A stretch of 63,269 nucleotides of DNA from Evansella tamaricis (GCF_019042215.1 NZ_JAHQCS010000048.1:1-63269); one strand, 5' to 3'; positions 7,303 through 18,879 are shown, counted from the first letter of the stretch. Translations and numbers: made by a program. The notes: a model not told the origin generated them from the sequence alone.

Positions 7303-7393
7303 TTGTTTCCCTCCTAATAAACTTTCACAAAAACTATCGCGTCAATTTCTACATTAGATTCCGTACCCGGGGCTAGTGGGCATAAGAATACCG
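7303..7393 (-). promoter_or_regulatory. Candidate L13 leader (autoregulatory mRNA element)
   Basis: The 5' untranslated region of rplM on the minus strand contains a G/C-rich segment around CCCACTAGCCCCGGGTACGG (about 7360-7382). Firmicute rplM genes often carry an L13-binding leader here. The location and motif style fit, but I identified it by memory rather than by a covariance model. Confidence 0.5.
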
Positions 7394-7399
7394 TATATC

Positions 7400-7428
7400 A
7401 TCATATAACATATAAATCCCCATGTCAA
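7400..7428 (-). promoter_or_regulatory. Sigma-A promoter of rplM-rpsI
   Basis: Perfect -35 TTGACA (7423-7428), 17-base spacer and -10 TATGAT (7400-7405). It lies about 100 bases before the rplM start. Confidence 0.85.
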
Positions 7429-7513
7429 TAAGATGTTACACCAGGTTTCGTTGTCTTTGAATTTTTTTTAAAAAGTGGTGCTTTTATCACGATAAAACAG
7501 CAGATTTTTTCCT

Positions 7514-8281
7514 CTACTTTAAAAGATTTGCCAAATCCCCTTCGGAATAAACTACTTTCGAAAGATAGAGACCACATCCAGGAATTGTCGGTCCTGCAAG
7601 AGCCCTATCTTCCCCCTTAATGATATGAGGTATCTCTAACGGATCCATGTTTCCTTTCCCGATTTCAAGCAGTGTCCCCGTTAAAATTCGGACCATTTGA
7701 TATAAAAAACCACTACCAACATACCGAAACGTCCACTCTGCTCCTTCGTTAGTGATCGAGAGGTTATATATTGTCCTCACTTTATCTACTACTGCTGTGC
7801 GTGGAGATGAAAAACTCGTGAAATTATGAGTACCTAGGAGGTGGTTTGCCCCCTCCAGCATGGCGTCCCGACATAGTTCTTCTCGTAGATGATAACTGTA
7901 GTTCCTGGTAAAGACGTTTTTCTCTTTTCCCGTGTTCACCCGGTAGATGTATTCTTTTCCCACTGTATGGTATCTCGCATGGAAATCTTCTCGTACGTAA
8001 CTCCCTTCTACCACGACAATATCGTCAGGAACGACCGCATTTATCGCACGTTTCCAGCGATCTTCCGGTATATTTAACGGAGTATCGAAATGAATGGTTT
8101 GCCCTAGGCTATGAACCCCTGTATCCGTTCTTCCGGACGCTGTGATGGGCCAGGATGAGGATTTATGTATTTTCCCTAATGCCCGCTGTAATTCTCCCTG
8201 AACTGTTCGAGCATTAGGTTGTACCTGGTATCCGAAAAAATTTGTTCCATCATACGAAACAACGATTTTTACCCTTCGCAT
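7514..8281 (-). CDS. truA: tRNA pseudouridine synthase A (positions 38-40)
   Basis: A 255-residue TruA that makes pseudouridine at positions 38-40 of the tRNA anticodon arm. The catalytic aspartate is Asp53 in ASGRTDTGVHS. Other hallmarks are DGTNFFGYQVQP near the N-terminus, FHARYHTVGKEY, and a C-terminal GSGFLYQMVRI. Length is normal. It follows ecfT by 15 bases and is the last gene of the ecfA1-ecfA2-ecfT-truA unit. A separate promoter then drives rplM. Confidence 0.97.
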   Translation of the reverse strand: MRRVKIVVSYDGTNFFGYQVQPNARTVQGELQRALGKIHKSSSWPITASGRTDTGVHSLGQTIHFDTPLNIPEDRWKRAINAVVPDDIVVVEGSYVREDFHARYHTVGKEYIYRVNTGKEKNVFTRNYSYHLREELCRDAMLEGANHLLGTHNFTSFSSPRTAVVDKVRTIYNLSITNEGAEWTFRYVGSGFLYQMVRILTGTLLEIGKGNMDPLEIPHIIKGEDRALAGPTIPGCGLYLSKVVYSEGDLANLLK

Positions 8282-8296
8282 CTTAACAACCCCTAT

Positions 8297-9100
8297 TTAC
8301 ATCAAGAATCTAGTGAATATTGCAGTCATAGAGTACAAAGTTAATATCACTAAAGCAATTGTATCCATCCTTTTCCAATAAAGGATTCTAAATTTTGTTC
8401 TACCTTCTCCCCCTTCATATCCCCTAGATTCCATGGCAATTGCTAAATCTTCTGCCCGATTTAAGGACTGTACAAATAAAGGAACAAGAACTGGAACAAA
8501 AGCTTTCACCCTCTTCCAAATGGACCCTTGGGTAAAGTTTGCCCCACGAGCCATTTGTGCCTTAATAATCTTCATAGCCTCTTCTAATAAGGTAGGAATA
8601 AATCGGAGTGCAATTGAGATCATAAACGCTAATTCATGGGTAGGCATTCCAACCTTTTTAAGAGGAAGCATTAGCGATTCCATCCCGTCTGTTAAATCAA
8701 CCGGTGTTGTTGTTAAGGTTAATAAGGAAGCCATTATCACGAGAAGTAAAAGGCGAACACCTACCAATACACCTTCAAGAACTCCGCCTAAGTAGATGGT
8801 AACTATTGGTGTAGTAAATAGCACTGGTCCTTCTTTTGTCATAAAGAGATGCAATAAGAATGTAAATATAATAATAATTGCAATAAACCGCATCCCTCTC
8901 AAATAAAAGGTCAATGGAACATTGGCCAATCCAAAAGCTAAGACCGCTATTAATAATGCTACTCCAATGGAAAGTGGATGCCTACTGACAAAAAGAAATA
9001 CCATAAAGAGCATCAAACAAATTAATTTTGCTCTAGGATCTAAACGGTGGACCTTCGAATGACCTGGGACATATTGTCCAATGATAATATGATCTAGCAT
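8297..9100 (-). CDS. ecfT: ECF transporter transmembrane component EcfT
   Basis: A 267-residue membrane protein with about five to six hydrophobic helices. It carries the two Ala-Arg-Gly-type coupling motifs of EcfT, seen as QMARGANF (near 181-188) and AMESRGYEGG (near 223-232), which contact the two ATPases. With EcfA1 and EcfA2 it forms the shared energising module of group II ECF transporters, which pair with separate vitamin-binding S proteins. No S component lies in this window. It starts 4 bases after ecfA2. Confidence 0.95.
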   Translation of the reverse strand: MLDHIIIGQYVPGHSKVHRLDPRAKLICLMLFMVFLFVSRHPLSIGVALLIAVLAFGLANVPLTFYLRGMRFIAIIIIFTFLLHLFMTKEGPVLFTTPIVTIYLGGVLEGVLVGVRLLLLVIMASLLTLTTTPVDLTDGMESLMLPLKKVGMPTHELAFMISIALRFIPTLLEEAMKIIKAQMARGANFTQGSIWKRVKAFVPVLVPLFVQSLNRAEDLAIAMESRGYEGGEGRTKFRILYWKRMDTIALVILTLYSMTAIFTRFLM

Positions 9101-9104
9101 CTTT

Positions 9105-9971
9105 TCATTGATCCTTTCTCAAAAAGGAGACAATTTCATCTACTGTCTCATTTAAATGAAACTTTAGAGTATCTATGTGTCCTTTTGATTTGTCCTTTAA
9201 GCTTTCTAGCAATCGAACCGTTTCTGGTTGGGATAAACCCGTTTTTCTTAACCTATCCCCTTGAAGAAACACTTCCTTTGGGGTACCTGTAAGATGGATC
9301 CCCCCCTGTTCTAACACTATTAGCTGATCACCATATTTTGCTGCGTCTTCCATATGGTGTGTTACTAAAATAATGGAGCGTTCTTCACTGACTTCGTACC
9401 ATTTATAAAAGAGTTCCATTATATCCTCTTTACCTTGTGGATCTAACCCTGCAGTTGGTTCATCTAAAATCAGAGTTTTTGGATTGCTAGCCAATACTCC
9501 TGCAATGGCTACCCTTCTCATCTGTCCTCCACTTAAATCAAACGGAGACCGTTCATAAAGACCTTCTTCTATGCCAACAAGTTTTAGACTTTCCTTAGCC
9601 CTTTTTTCGGCTTCTTCCTGAGACATACCAAAGTTCATGGGACCGAACGCAACATCCTTCAAAATCGTTTCATGGAACAACTGGTGTTCTGGATATTGGA
9701 ATACCATTCCAACATCTTTACGTACATCATACAAATGTTTTTGTTTCGTATCACGTTTGATTTCTCTATTCCCGATCTGTATGGAACCATCTGTTGGCTT
9801 CAGCAGCCCATTAAATAACTGAATAAGCGTTGATTTCCCTGATCCTGTATGGCCGATTAATACTGTGTAAGAATTGGGCTCTAAGGTTAGATTAATGTTT
9901 TGAAGAGCTGTTTTTTCAAAAGGGCTTCCCACCATATATGTAAACTTCACATTTTTTGCTTCCATGTACAT
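9105..9971 (-). CDS. ecfA2: ECF transporter ATPase EcfA2
   Basis: A 288-residue ABC ATPase. Walker A is GHTGSGKST (about 38-46), the Q-loop reads VFQYPEHQLF, the signature LSGGQMRRVAIAG, Walker B LILDEPTAGLDP and the switch His is in VTHHMED. The GHTGSGKST form and C-terminal extension fit EcfA2 rather than EcfA1. The start ATG 9971 lies inside the end of ecfA1 (25-base overlap), which points to translational coupling. Confidence 0.95.
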   Translation of the reverse strand: MYMEAKNVKFTYMVGSPFEKTALQNINLTLEPNSYTVLIGHTGSGKSTLIQLFNGLLKPTDGSIQIGNREIKRDTKQKHLYDVRKDVGMVFQYPEHQLFHETILKDVAFGPMNFGMSQEEAEKRAKESLKLVGIEEGLYERSPFDLSGGQMRRVAIAGVLASNPKTLILDEPTAGLDPQGKEDIMELFYKWYEVSEERSIILVTHHMEDAAKYGDQLIVLEQGGIHLTGTPKEVFLQGDRLRKTGLSQPETVRLLESLKDKSKGHIDTLKFHLNETVDEIVSFLRKDQ

Positions 9972-10801
9972 AGTGCGTCCACCAACTCTTTCTGATTTGT
10001 TATCTGGGGAGATATTTCAAATAAATTAATCCCTTTTTCTTTCAATTTCGATTGTACTTCAAATTCAAAAGTAGGTTTTAGGAGAGATTTTTTTAATAAT
10101 TCTTCATCCCTTAGCACTTCTATTGGTGGAGCATCCTTAAGGATTTTCCCTTCCTTCATTACGATTATTCTATCAGAAAATAATGCCTCATTTAAATCAT
10201 GTGTAATCATAATGACTGTCATGTTTACATCGTTATGTACTCTCCGAATATATTCCATCACTTCTTTTCGGCCCACCGGATCCAACATGGACGTCGCTTC
10301 ATCAAGAACAACAACCTTTGGTTTCATTGCAATAACACCAGCTATGGCTACCCTCTGCTTTTGACCACCTGATAAGCGATGAGGTTCTTGTTTTTCAAAA
10401 CCTTCCAAACCCATAATCTTTATACTTTCTTTGACTCTTTCGATCATTTCTTCCCGTGGAACACCTGTGTTTTCCAGTCCAAAAGCAACATCATCCTCTA
10501 CCGTCGGTGCTACCAATTGATTATCTGGATTTTGAAAAACCATCGCAACGAGCTTACGAACTTTCCCTTGATTTTGTCTTTCCTTAGTATTAAGACCATA
10601 AATATAAACCTCTCCATCCTCATCTGGAATAAAAAGGGCATTTAAAAATTTTGCTAATGAGGATTTTCCTGATCCATTATGGCCAACAATAGTAATCCAT
10701 TCCCTTTCTTTAATAGTAAGATTTATGTCCGTTAAAACATATGGTTCATTAGGCCGGTATTGAAAGGATAGATTATGTATTCGGACAATATCTTTGTTCA
10801 C
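9947..10801 (-). CDS. ecfA1: ECF transporter ATPase EcfA1
   Basis: A 284-residue ABC ATPase with Walker A GHNGSGKSS (about 39-47), Q-loop VFQNPDNQLV, signature LSGGQKQRVAIAG, Walker B VVVLDEATSMLDP and the His switch in ITHDLNE. It pairs with EcfA2 as the heterodimeric motor of the ECF vitamin transporter. The start is GTG 10801 after GGAGGTG. It is separated from rplQ by a strong terminator, so it needs its own promoter, which I could not identify with confidence. Confidence 0.95.
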   Translation of the reverse strand: MNKDIVRIHNLSFQYRPNEPYVLTDINLTIKEREWITIVGHNGSGKSSLAKFLNALFIPDEDGEVYIYGLNTKERQNQGKVRKLVAMVFQNPDNQLVAPTVEDDVAFGLENTGVPREEMIERVKESIKIMGLEGFEKQEPHRLSGGQKQRVAIAGVIAMKPKVVVLDEATSMLDPVGRKEVMEYIRRVHNDVNMTVIMITHDLNEALFSDRIIVMKEGKILKDAPPIEVLRDEELLKKSLLKPTFEFEVQSKLKEKGINLFEISPQITNQKELVDALCTWKQKM

Positions 10802-10849
10802 AGTAGCACCTCCATTTGGGTAATGCTTTAGTAAGCCCTAACTACAAAA

Positions 10850-10898
10850 AAAGGGCACAGAACCAGTATCTGATATCAGATCTGGTTTCTCGCCCTTT
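10850..10898 (-). terminator. Strong terminator after rplQ
   Basis: A long hairpin: outer stem AAAGGGC/GCCCTTT, middle stem AACCAG/CTGGTT and the inner palindrome TCTGATATCAGA. On the minus strand it is followed by a seven-T run. It ends the S10-spc-alpha transcript. Confidence 0.9.
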
Positions 10899-10923
10899 GA
10901 AGAATCAATTCTTTATGCATCCA

Positions 10924-11286
10924 TTACACGAGCTCAATGATCGCCATTTCTGCACCGTCTCCACGGCGAGGTCCTAGCTTAAGAACACGTGTATATCCAC
11001 CTTGGCGCTCTTCATAGCGTGGTGCAATGTCATCAAATAACTTTTGTACCGCATTAACGCCAGTCTCTTGGTCTGCTAATTCATTACGAATGAATGCAGC
11101 AGCTTGTCGACGGGCATGCAAATCACCACGTTTACCAAGTGTAATCATTTGATCCACTATCGAACGAAGTTCTTTTGCTTTAGGTACTGTTGTTTCAATG
11201 CGTTCGTTGATGATTAAGTCTGTCGCTAAATCACGGAACAATGCTTTACGGGCACTGCTATCACGACCTAATTTTCTGTATCCCAT
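10924..11286 (-). CDS. rplQ: 50S ribosomal protein L17 (bL17)
   Basis: A 120-residue ribosomal protein. The N-terminus [20 protein letters not shown] is the family signature, and the C-terminus ends [15 protein letters not shown]17 sits near the peptide exit tunnel of the 50S subunit. It is the last gene of the alpha operon, 63 bases after rpoA and just before the terminator. Confidence 0.98.
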   Translation of the reverse strand: MGYRKLGRDSSARKALFRDLATDLIINERIETTVPKAKELRSIVDQMITLGKRGDLHARRQAAAFIRNELADQETGVNAVQKLFDDIAPRYEERQGGYTRVLKLGPRRGDGAEMAIIELV

Positions 11287-11349
11287 GAGAGTCCCTCCTT
11301 CTCAAGTCAAATTCTACGTATCAACTAGCCTAACTGATGAAAGGGAAAA

Positions 11350-12294
11350 CTATTCTTCCTTGCGAAGACCTAAACCTAATTCACCAAGCTTCTCCTGAAC
11401 TTCCTCAAGAGACTTTCTTCCCAGGTTACGCACTTTCATCATATCTTCTTCCGTTTTCTGAGTTAACTCTTGAACGGTATTTATGCCTGCACGTTTCAAA
11501 CAGTTGTAAGAACGTACGGACAAGTCTAATTCCTCGATCGTCATTTCAAGCACTTTCTCTTTTTGGTCTTCTTCTTTCTCGACCATGATCTCTGCGTGTT
11601 GGGCTTGGTCTGTTAAGCCAACAAAAATATTTAAATGCTCAGTTAAGATTTTTGCGCCAAGGGATACTGCTTCTTCTGGACGAGTACTTCCATCAGTCCA
11701 AACATCTAACGTTAATTTGTCATAGTTTGTTATCTGTCCAACTCGCGTATTTTCCACTTGATAGTTTACACGGGCTACTGGCGTGTAAATGGAGTCAACT
11801 GGAATAACACCAATTGGAAGTTCATCTGATTTATTTCCTTCCGCAGGAACATATCCTCTGCCACGACTCGCTGTTACTTTCATATGAAATTGAGCTCCCT
11901 TTGAGAGAGTTGCAATATGAAGGTCAGGGTTTAAAACCTCCACATCACTGTCATGCATAAAATCTGCCGCAGTGACAACACCTTCTCCTTGCGCTTCAAT
12001 TTCTAAAGTTTTTTCCTCTTCCGAGTAAATTTTCAGAGCGAGTTTTTTCAAGTTTAAAATGATAGACGTAACATCTTCAACTACCCCTTCAATGGTAGAG
12101 AACTCATGTAATACTCCATCAAATTGAACACTTGTTACTGCTGCGCCAGGAAGTGAGGATAATAGGATTCGACGGAGAGAGTTCCCCAACGTTGTTCCAT
12201 ACCCTCGCTCTAATGGTTCAACAACAAATTTTCCATACGATGCATCTTCTCTAATTTCAACCGCTTCAATCTTTGGCTTTTCTATTTCGATCAT
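11350..12294 (-). CDS. rpoA: RNA polymerase alpha subunit
   Basis: A 314-residue alpha subunit. The N-terminal dimerisation and assembly domain (about 1-230) shows [22 protein letters not shown] (around 29-50). A charged linker ([10 protein letters not shown]) leads to the C-terminal DNA- and activator-binding domain (about 245-314) with [16 protein letters not shown] and [12 protein letters not shown]. Length matches B. subtilis. A 182-base leader with two hairpins precedes it, unlike the tight spacing elsewhere in the operon. Confidence 0.98.
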   Translation of the reverse strand: MIEIEKPKIEAVEIREDASYGKFVVEPLERGYGTTLGNSLRRILLSSLPGAAVTSVQFDGVLHEFSTIEGVVEDVTSIILNLKKLALKIYSEEEKTLEIEAQGEGVVTAADFMHDSDVEVLNPDLHIATLSKGAQFHMKVTASRGRGYVPAEGNKSDELPIGVIPVDSIYTPVARVNYQVENTRVGQITNYDKLTLDVWTDGSTRPEEAVSLGAKILTEHLNIFVGLTDQAQHAEIMVEKEEDQKEKVLEMTIEELDLSVRSYNCLKRAGINTVQELTQKTEEDMMKVRNLGRKSLEEVQEKLGELGLGLRKEE

Positions 12295-12326
12295 TTAAAC
12301 AAACCCTCCTTCAAAACGTCGAAACC

Positions 12327-12466
12327 CCGGTTGAATCGATAGGTTCAACCGGAATCCCTCATTGGGCACATCCCGACCTGTCACGAAACCGTCAATACCT
12401 TACAAAGAGCCATTTTCGGCCATAGACTCTTAATCCATTATTGACAAGGGTATGGCCTTCCATACC
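12327..12466 (-). promoter_or_regulatory. Structured rpsK-rpoA intercistronic leader
   Basis: Two clear hairpins lie in the 182-base gap. One is a perfect 9-bp stem CCGGTTGAA/TTCAACCGG (12327-12352, 8-base loop). The other is GGTATGG/CCATACC (12449-12466, 4-base loop). Neither has a T-run, so they are not simple terminators. They could modulate rpoA translation or mRNA stability. Confidence 0.45.
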
Positions 12467-12476
12467 TCTGATGCGA

Positions 12477-12869
12477 CTATACTCTACGACGTTTTGGCGG
12501 ACGGCATCCGTTATGTGGTACTGGAGTAACATCTTTAATCATGTTTACTTCTAAACCAGTTGCTTGAAGAGAACGAATTGCAGCTTCTCGTCCAGCACCA
12601 GGGCCTTTAACGGAAACTTCAACTGTCTTCATCCCATGCTCCATTGCTGCTTTAGCTGCAGTTTCAGCTGCAGTTTGTGCTGCGAATGGTGTGGATTTAC
12701 GTGAACCTTTAAAGCCTAGTGCACCAGCACTTGCCCAAGATATCGCATTTCCACTAGTATCCGTAATCGTAACAATCGTATTATTAAAAGTAGAACGAAT
12801 GTGCGCAATGCCGGATTCAATATTTTTACGTTGACGACGCTTTGAACGAGTCGTTTTCGGTTTAGCCAT
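12477..12869 (-). CDS. rpsK: 30S ribosomal protein S11 (uS11)
   Basis: A 130-residue protein of the 30S platform. It is basic at the N-terminus ([20 protein letters not shown]) and ends [12 protein letters not shown] 12869 is preferred over a TTG three codons earlier, because the ribosome site (AAAGGAGG) is only 3 bases from the TTG but 12 from the ATG. It follows rpsM by 18 bases. Confidence 0.97.
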   Translation of the reverse strand: MAKPKTTRSKRRQRKNIESGIAHIRSTFNNTIVTITDTSGNAISWASAGALGFKGSRKSTPFAAQTAAETAAKAAMEHGMKTVEVSVKGPGAGREAAIRSLQATGLEVNMIKDVTPVPHNGCRPPKRRRV

Positions 12870-12887
12870 AATCGACAAATACCTCCT

Positions 12888-13253
12888 TTACTTCTTCTTG
12901 TTTGCTACTGTACGACGTGGACCTTTACGAGTACGTGCATTGTTCTTCGTTTTTTGCCCTCGAACAGGCAATCCACGACGATGACGGATACCACGGTATG
13001 AACCGATTTCGATTAGACGTTTAATGTTTAAGGAGATTTCACGACGAAGATCACCTTCCACCTTAAATGCATCAATCGCTTCACGGATCTTACCAAGCTC
13101 ATCTTCTGTTAAGTCACGAACTCGAGTATCTTCAGATACACCTGCATTTTTTAGAATTTCACTAGCTCTTGAACGTCCAATTCCATAAACGTACGTTAAA
13201 GAAACGACAACTCGCTTGTCACGAGGAATGTCGACACCTGAAATACGTGCCAT
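12888..13253 (-). CDS. rpsM: 30S ribosomal protein S13 (uS13)
   Basis: A 121-residue protein of the 30S head that contacts the central protuberance and P-site tRNA. Family motifs are [16 protein letters not shown], the helix-hairpin segment [14 protein letters not shown] and the C-terminal [11 protein letters not shown] and [12 protein letters not shown]. First of the alpha-operon block rpsM-rpsK-rpoA-rplQ. Confidence 0.98.
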   Translation of the reverse strand: MARISGVDIPRDKRVVVSLTYVYGIGRSRASEILKNAGVSEDTRVRDLTEDELGKIREAIDAFKVEGDLRREISLNIKRLIEIGSYRGIRHRRGLPVRGQKTKNNARTRKGPRRTVANKKK

Positions 13254-13272
13254 TGGTTTACACCTCCTGTGA

Positions 13273-13389
<117 letters not shown>

Positions 13390-13430
13390 TTATACCTCCT
13401 TATGTTGCTGCGGAGTGACAATTTTTTTTG

Positions 13431-13649
13431 TTATTTATAACGATACGTGATTCGACCACGCGTTAAATCATACGGAGACAATTCTACAGTAACTTTATCA
13501 CCTGGTAAAATGCGAATGAAGTGCATACGGATTTTACCAGAGACATGTGCCAAGATTTTATGTCCGTTTTCTAATTCGACGCGGAACATTGCATTTGGTA
13601 ACGGCTCAATAACCGTACCTTCAACTTCGATTACATCTTCTTTGGCCAT
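13431..13649 (-). CDS. infA: Translation initiation factor IF-1
   Basis: A 72-residue S1/OB-fold protein that blocks the ribosomal A site during initiation. Sequence hallmarks are [37 protein letters not shown] and the closing [12 protein letters not shown]. Length is the standard 72 residues. It starts 4 bases after the KOW-domain gene and so is probably translationally coupled to it. Confidence 0.98.
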   Translation of the reverse strand: MAKEDVIEVEGTVIEPLPNAMFRVELENGHKILAHVSGKIRMHFIRILPGDKVTVELSPYDLTRGRITYRYK

Positions 13650-13653
13650 GAAT

Positions 13654-13956
13654 TTACTCCCCTTCCTTCAGGAAATTATCATCTATATAAGTTGAAATTG
13701 CAAATCGCAATTTGGCATTGGTAACACGACCAGTTTCAACAATGCTATTTTTCACTTCCGAGGCATAGATGTCCAGCCGCTCAATATGCTGTATATTCTT
13801 CTTCTTTGCACGATCCACTTTCCGTTTATCCCCATCAGCGATTCGTACAAATCGAGAATCCAGTATTTCAATAACAAAAGCGTACTGTCCTTTGTCCCGT
13901 CCACTCAATATTCGCACAAGCTCTCCCACTTGCGGAATCGAATCCGGATCTTTCAT
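13654..13956 (-). CDS. KOW-domain RNA-binding protein (L14e-like, YbzG)
   Basis: A 100-residue protein with a KOW/SH3-like barrel at residues 11-28 ([18 protein letters not shown]), related to the archaeal/eukaryotic L14e fold. Bacillus genomes carry such a gene between map and infA. Its role is not established to my knowledge, though RNA or ribosome binding is likely from the fold. The middle is basic ([14 protein letters not shown]). It lies between map (16 bases away) and infA (4 bases). Confidence 0.85.
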   Translation of the reverse strand: MKDPDSIPQVGELVRILSGRDKGQYAFVIEILDSRFVRIADGDKRKVDRAKKKNIQHIERLDIYASEVKNSIVETGRVTNAKLRFAISTYIDDNFLKEGE

Positions 13957-13972
13957 TTAGTGACCACCTTCA

Positions 13973-15375
<1,403 letters not shown>

Positions 15376-15434
15376 CTACCCCTCCACCGTTTTAGTCAAG
15401 ATCGAAAGCAAAGGGAGATAGTCTCCCTTTCAAA

Positions 15435-16727
15435 TTATTTAATAAATCCTTTATAGGATCTTTGGATTAATTGGCTTTCAATCTGTTTCATCGTATCTAA
15501 AGCCACTCCAACAATAATCAGTAAACCCGTACCGCCAATTTGAACCGCTGGCGGAAGTCCTGCTAACTCCGTAAAGAAGACAGGGATTACAGAAACTGAT
15601 GCTAGGAATAGCGCTCCGACGAATGTCAAACGATATAGGATTCGAGTGATATAAACCTGCGTCGTATGTCCGGGACGAATACCTGGAATATAACCGCCTT
15701 GTTTTTTCAAGTTCTCGGCCATTTGTTCCGGATTCACTTGGATAAATGTATAGAAGTACGTAAAACCAATGATTAACGCCGCATAGACGACAAGCCCAAA
15801 TGGACGAGTATAATCAAAGTTTTGCGTTACCCATGTTGCAATAGTACTGTCATCTCCAATTAACCCTGCCACTGTAGGTGGGAAAATGAAGAGTGCCATT
15901 GCAAAGATTACTGGAATTACCCCGGCTGAGTTTACTTTTAATGGCAAGTGGGTTGATTGCCCCCCCTGCGGTTTCCCAGCAACTAATTTCTTAGCGTACT
16001 GCACTGGAATTTTACGTAATGCTTGTTGTACAAAAATTACTCCAACTGTAATTGCTAAAACAGCAAGTAAAAGTAAAACGATAATCACGATATTAATAAA
16101 AAGTTGATCCCCTGCTTCTTGGATTTTCGTAGCGTAAATTTGATTTACAGCTGTTGGAATTCCAGCAGCGATACCACCAAAGATCAAGATTGATATACCG
16201 TTTCCTACTCCCTTTGCAGTTATTTGTTCCCCTAACCACATAAGAAAAGCAGTACCTGCAGTTAATGTTAGTGCAATTAGTAAATAGGTTGGTATGGTTG
16301 GATTTGGTACGAGCCCTTGGAATATATTATTAAACCCAATGGACATTGCCAATGCTTGAAAAAATGCAATGACAATCGTACCGTACCTTGTCACTTGGGC
16401 AAGCTTTCTTCTACCTGCTTCCCCTTGTTTAGACCATTCAGCAAATTTAGGCACAACATCCATTCGTAAAAGCTGCACAATAATGGACGCTGTGATATAC
16501 GGCATGATTCCTGTTGCGAATATCGAGAAATTTTCTAACGCTCCACCACCAAAGGTATTAAGGAAACCAAAGGCGTTCATTTCTCCTGCAAAATCCAAAA
16601 TGTCGGCATCCACACCCGGAGCTGGGATATGGGCCCCAATGCGAAAGACGATGAGCATCGCTAAAGTGAAAAGAATCTTTGTTCTTAGATCACCTACACG
16701 CATGATATTGGAAATAGTTCGAAACAT
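15435..16727 (-). CDS. secY: Protein translocase subunit SecY
   Basis: A 430-residue channel protein with ten predicted membrane helices. The N-terminus [21 protein letters not shown], the TM2 plug region (GGALENFSIFATGIMPYI) and the cytosolic loop GIRPGHTTQVYI are recognisable. It works with SecE (encoded at 44570-44764 here) and SecA to export proteins. The start overlaps the rplO stop by one base (TAATG), so translation is coupled. Confidence 0.98.
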   Translation of the reverse strand: MFRTISNIMRVGDLRTKILFTLAMLIVFRIGAHIPAPGVDADILDFAGEMNAFGFLNTFGGGALENFSIFATGIMPYITASIIVQLLRMDVVPKFAEWSKQGEAGRRKLAQVTRYGTIVIAFFQALAMSIGFNNIFQGLVPNPTIPTYLLIALTLTAGTAFLMWLGEQITAKGVGNGISILIFGGIAAGIPTAVNQIYATKIQEAGDQLFINIVIIVLLLLAVLAITVGVIFVQQALRKIPVQYAKKLVAGKPQGGQSTHLPLKVNSAGVIPVIFAMALFIFPPTVAGLIGDDSTIATWVTQNFDYTRPFGLVVYAALIIGFTYFYTFIQVNPEQMAENLKKQGGYIPGIRPGHTTQVYITRILYRLTFVGALFLASVSVIPVFFTELAGLPPAVQIGGTGLLIIVGVALDTMKQIESQLIQRSYKGFIK

Positions 16728-17167
16728 TAAACCACCTCAGTCGTTCCGCCGGCAGCCTCAATAGCTTCTTTTGCTGTTGTTGAAAACTTGTGAGCCTTGA
16801 CTGTCAACTTGCGCTCAAGTGTTCCATTTCCAAGAATCTTGATTCCGTCTTTTTCGTTTTTCACAACACCAGTTTCGATGAGACGTTCTGGTGTAACTTC
16901 TGTACCGTCTTCAAAACGATTTAGTGTCTCTAAATTCACTACTGCATACTCAACTCGTGTAGGGTTTGTGAATCCTCTTTTTGGTAGACGACGGAAGATT
17001 GGCATTTGCCCACCTTCAAATCCTGGACGAACACCGCCCCCGGAACGGGAATTTTGTCCTTTGTGTCCACGACCAGCAGTTTTACCATTTCCAGAACCGA
17101 TTCCGCGTCCTACGCGATTTCGTACTTTGCGTGAGCCTTCAGCAGGTTTTAATTCGTGAAGTTTCAT
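16727..17167 (-). CDS. rplO: 50S ribosomal protein L15 (uL15)
   Basis: A 146-residue ribosomal protein. The glycine/basic N-terminus ([36 protein letters not shown]) threads into 23S rRNA, and the C-terminus is globular. Full length. It lies between rpmD and secY in the spc block. Confidence 0.98.
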   Translation of the reverse strand: MKLHELKPAEGSRKVRNRVGRGIGSGNGKTAGRGHKGQNSRSGGGVRPGFEGGQMPIFRRLPKRGFTNPTRVEYAVVNLETLNRFEDGTEVTPERLIETGVVKNEKDGIKILGNGTLERKLTVKAHKFSTTAKEAIEAAGGTTEVV

Positions 17168-17194
17168 GTTGGCACCTCCTCAACTGTTTATGAA

Positions 17195-17383
17195 TTAAGC
17201 TTCTACTTCTTTAACACTGACGAGATGAGAAACTTTGTTTACCATACCGCGAATTGCTGCATTGTCCTCTTGAACGACAGTGTGATTCACTTTACGAAGA
17301 CCTAAAGTCTTCACTGTGACACGTTGATCTTCTGGGCGTCCGATCAAGCTACGTGTGAGGGTGATCTCTAATTTCTTTGCCAT
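17195..17383 (-). CDS. rpmD: 50S ribosomal protein L30 (uL30)
   Basis: A 62-residue ribosomal protein with the signature [20 protein letters not shown] and [12 protein letters not shown]. It lies 13 bases after rpsE. There is no sign of rearrangement. Confidence 0.97.
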   Translation of the reverse strand: MAKKLEITLTRSLIGRPEDQRVTVKTLGLRKVNHTVVQEDNAAIRGMVNKVSHLVSVKEVEA

Positions 17384-17396
17384 GCCAATTCCCTCC

Positions 17397-17894
17397 TTAA
17401 CCTAGCAACTCTTCTACAGATTTGCCGCGTAGTTTAGCTACGTCTTCTGGACTTTTTACTGCTTTTAGTCCTTCAATCGTTGCACGCACCATATTAATCG
17501 GGTTATTGGAACCTAATGATTTTGATAGGATATCACCAACACCAGCTAATTCTAATACCGCACGAACAGGACCACCGGCGATTACTCCAGTACCTTCAGA
17601 TGCAGGCTTTAAAAATACGCTTCCTGCACCAAATTCCCCAGTAATCTGATGTGGAATAGTTGTGCCTTGAATAGGTACGCTAATTAAGTTTTTCTTTGCG
17701 TCCTCAATAGCTTTACGGATCGCTTCTGGTACTTCTAGGGCTTTCCCCATACCAAAACCTACATGTCCGTTTTTATCTCCAACGACAACCAATGCTGCAA
17801 AGCGGAAACGACGTCCACCTTTTACTACTTTAGCAACACGGTTTACCGTAACGACTCTCTCTTCAAGTTCCAATTTATTTGGATCGATACGCAT
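17397..17894 (-). CDS. rpsE: 30S ribosomal protein S5 (uS5)
   Basis: A 165-residue protein at the mRNA entry/decoding side of the 30S subunit. The N-terminal double-stranded-RNA-binding part holds [20 protein letters not shown], where the KGGRRFRF loop (known site of spectinomycin resistance changes) is unaltered. The segment [20 protein letters not shown] follows. Normal length. Confidence 0.98.
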   Translation of the reverse strand: MRIDPNKLELEERVVTVNRVAKVVKGGRRFRFAALVVVGDKNGHVGFGMGKALEVPEAIRKAIEDAKKNLISVPIQGTTIPHQITGEFGAGSVFLKPASEGTGVIAGGPVRAVLELAGVGDILSKSLGSNNPINMVRATIEGLKAVKSPEDVAKLRGKSVEELLG

Positions 17895-17918
17895 GAATTT
17901 CCCTCCTTCTAGCCTTGA

Positions 17919-18281
17919 TTAGAACTTCAGACCAGCTTCTCGGGCTGCATCCGCTAGTTCTTGCACACGACCGTGATATAAGTAACCGCCACGATCAAAC
18001 ACGATTTTTTCATGACCTTTTTCAAGGGCACGCTTTGCTACAAGTTCACCGACTTGGCGAGCTGCTTCTTTATTTCCGCCGTTTTCAAGTTTTAGTTCTT
18101 TATCTAAGCTTGAAGCACTCGCAATCGTAACGCCAGATACGTCATCGATTAACTGTGCATAAATTTGCTTATTAGAACGGAAAACATTCAAACGAGGACG
18201 TTCAGCAGTACCAGTGATCGAACGACGAACGTGTGCGTGTCTTTTCTTACGTACCGCGTTCTTATTTGTCTTAGTGATCAT
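17919..18281 (-). CDS. rplR: 50S ribosomal protein L18 (uL18)
   Basis: A 120-residue 5S-rRNA-binding protein. The basic N-terminus [20 protein letters not shown] and the C-terminal [20 protein letters not shown] are diagnostic. It belongs to the L5-L18-5S particle. It lies between rplF and rpsE. Confidence 0.98.
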   Translation of the reverse strand: MITKTNKNAVRKKRHAHVRRSITGTAERPRLNVFRSNKQIYAQLIDDVSGVTIASASSLDKELKLENGGNKEAARQVGELVAKRALEKGHEKIVFDRGGYLYHGRVQELADAAREAGLKF

Positions 18282-18311
18282 TGAACGTCAGTCCTTTCTT
18301 TCCGTTATTTA

Positions 18312-18848
18312 CTATTTACCTGTTTTACCTTCCTTACGACGAACTCTTTCACCTTCGTAACGAATTCCTTTTCCTTTGTAAGGTTCAGGTTTTCTTACAG
18401 CGCGAATATTTGAAGCCAAGGCTCCCACTTTCTCTTTATCGATTCCTTTAACCGTAATTTTCGTGTTAGCAGGAACATCGATTTCAAGACCATCTTCAGG
18501 TGTGAATTCTACCTGGTGGGATAAACCAACGCTTAATACTAATTTATTACCAGTTTTGGTTGCTCTGTAACCTACACCTACTAATTCAAGGTTCTTTTCA
18601 TAACCTTTCGTTACGCCTTCAACCATATTGTTGATTACGCTTCTAGTAGTACCATGAAGAGCACGATGTTCTTTATTGTCTGTTGGACGTTCACCAACGA
18701 TTTGGTTATCTTCTTTCTTCACAATCATATCTGCGTGAAGAGTTCGATTCAATTCGCCCTTTGGTCCTTTAACTGTGATTTGGTTTCCTTCAATTTTCAC
18801 ATCAACCCCTGAAGGAAGTTCCACTGGTTTTAAACCAATACGAGACAT
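18312..18848 (-). CDS. rplF: 50S ribosomal protein L6 (uL6)
   Basis: A 178-residue protein of two similar alpha/beta domains near the GTPase centre. It starts [15 protein letters not shown] and ends with the conserved [15 protein letters not shown] followed by [11 protein letters not shown]. Normal length and position. Confidence 0.98.
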   Translation of the reverse strand: MSRIGLKPVELPSGVDVKIEGNQITVKGPKGELNRTLHADMIVKKEDNQIVGERPTDNKEHRALHGTTRSVINNMVEGVTKGYEKNLELVGVGYRATKTGNKLVLSVGLSHQVEFTPEDGLEIDVPANTKITVKGIDKEKVGALASNIRAVRKPEPYKGKGIRYEGERVRRKEGKTGK

Positions 18849-18879
18849 GCCTTACACCTCCATTCTTCCAATCAACTTA

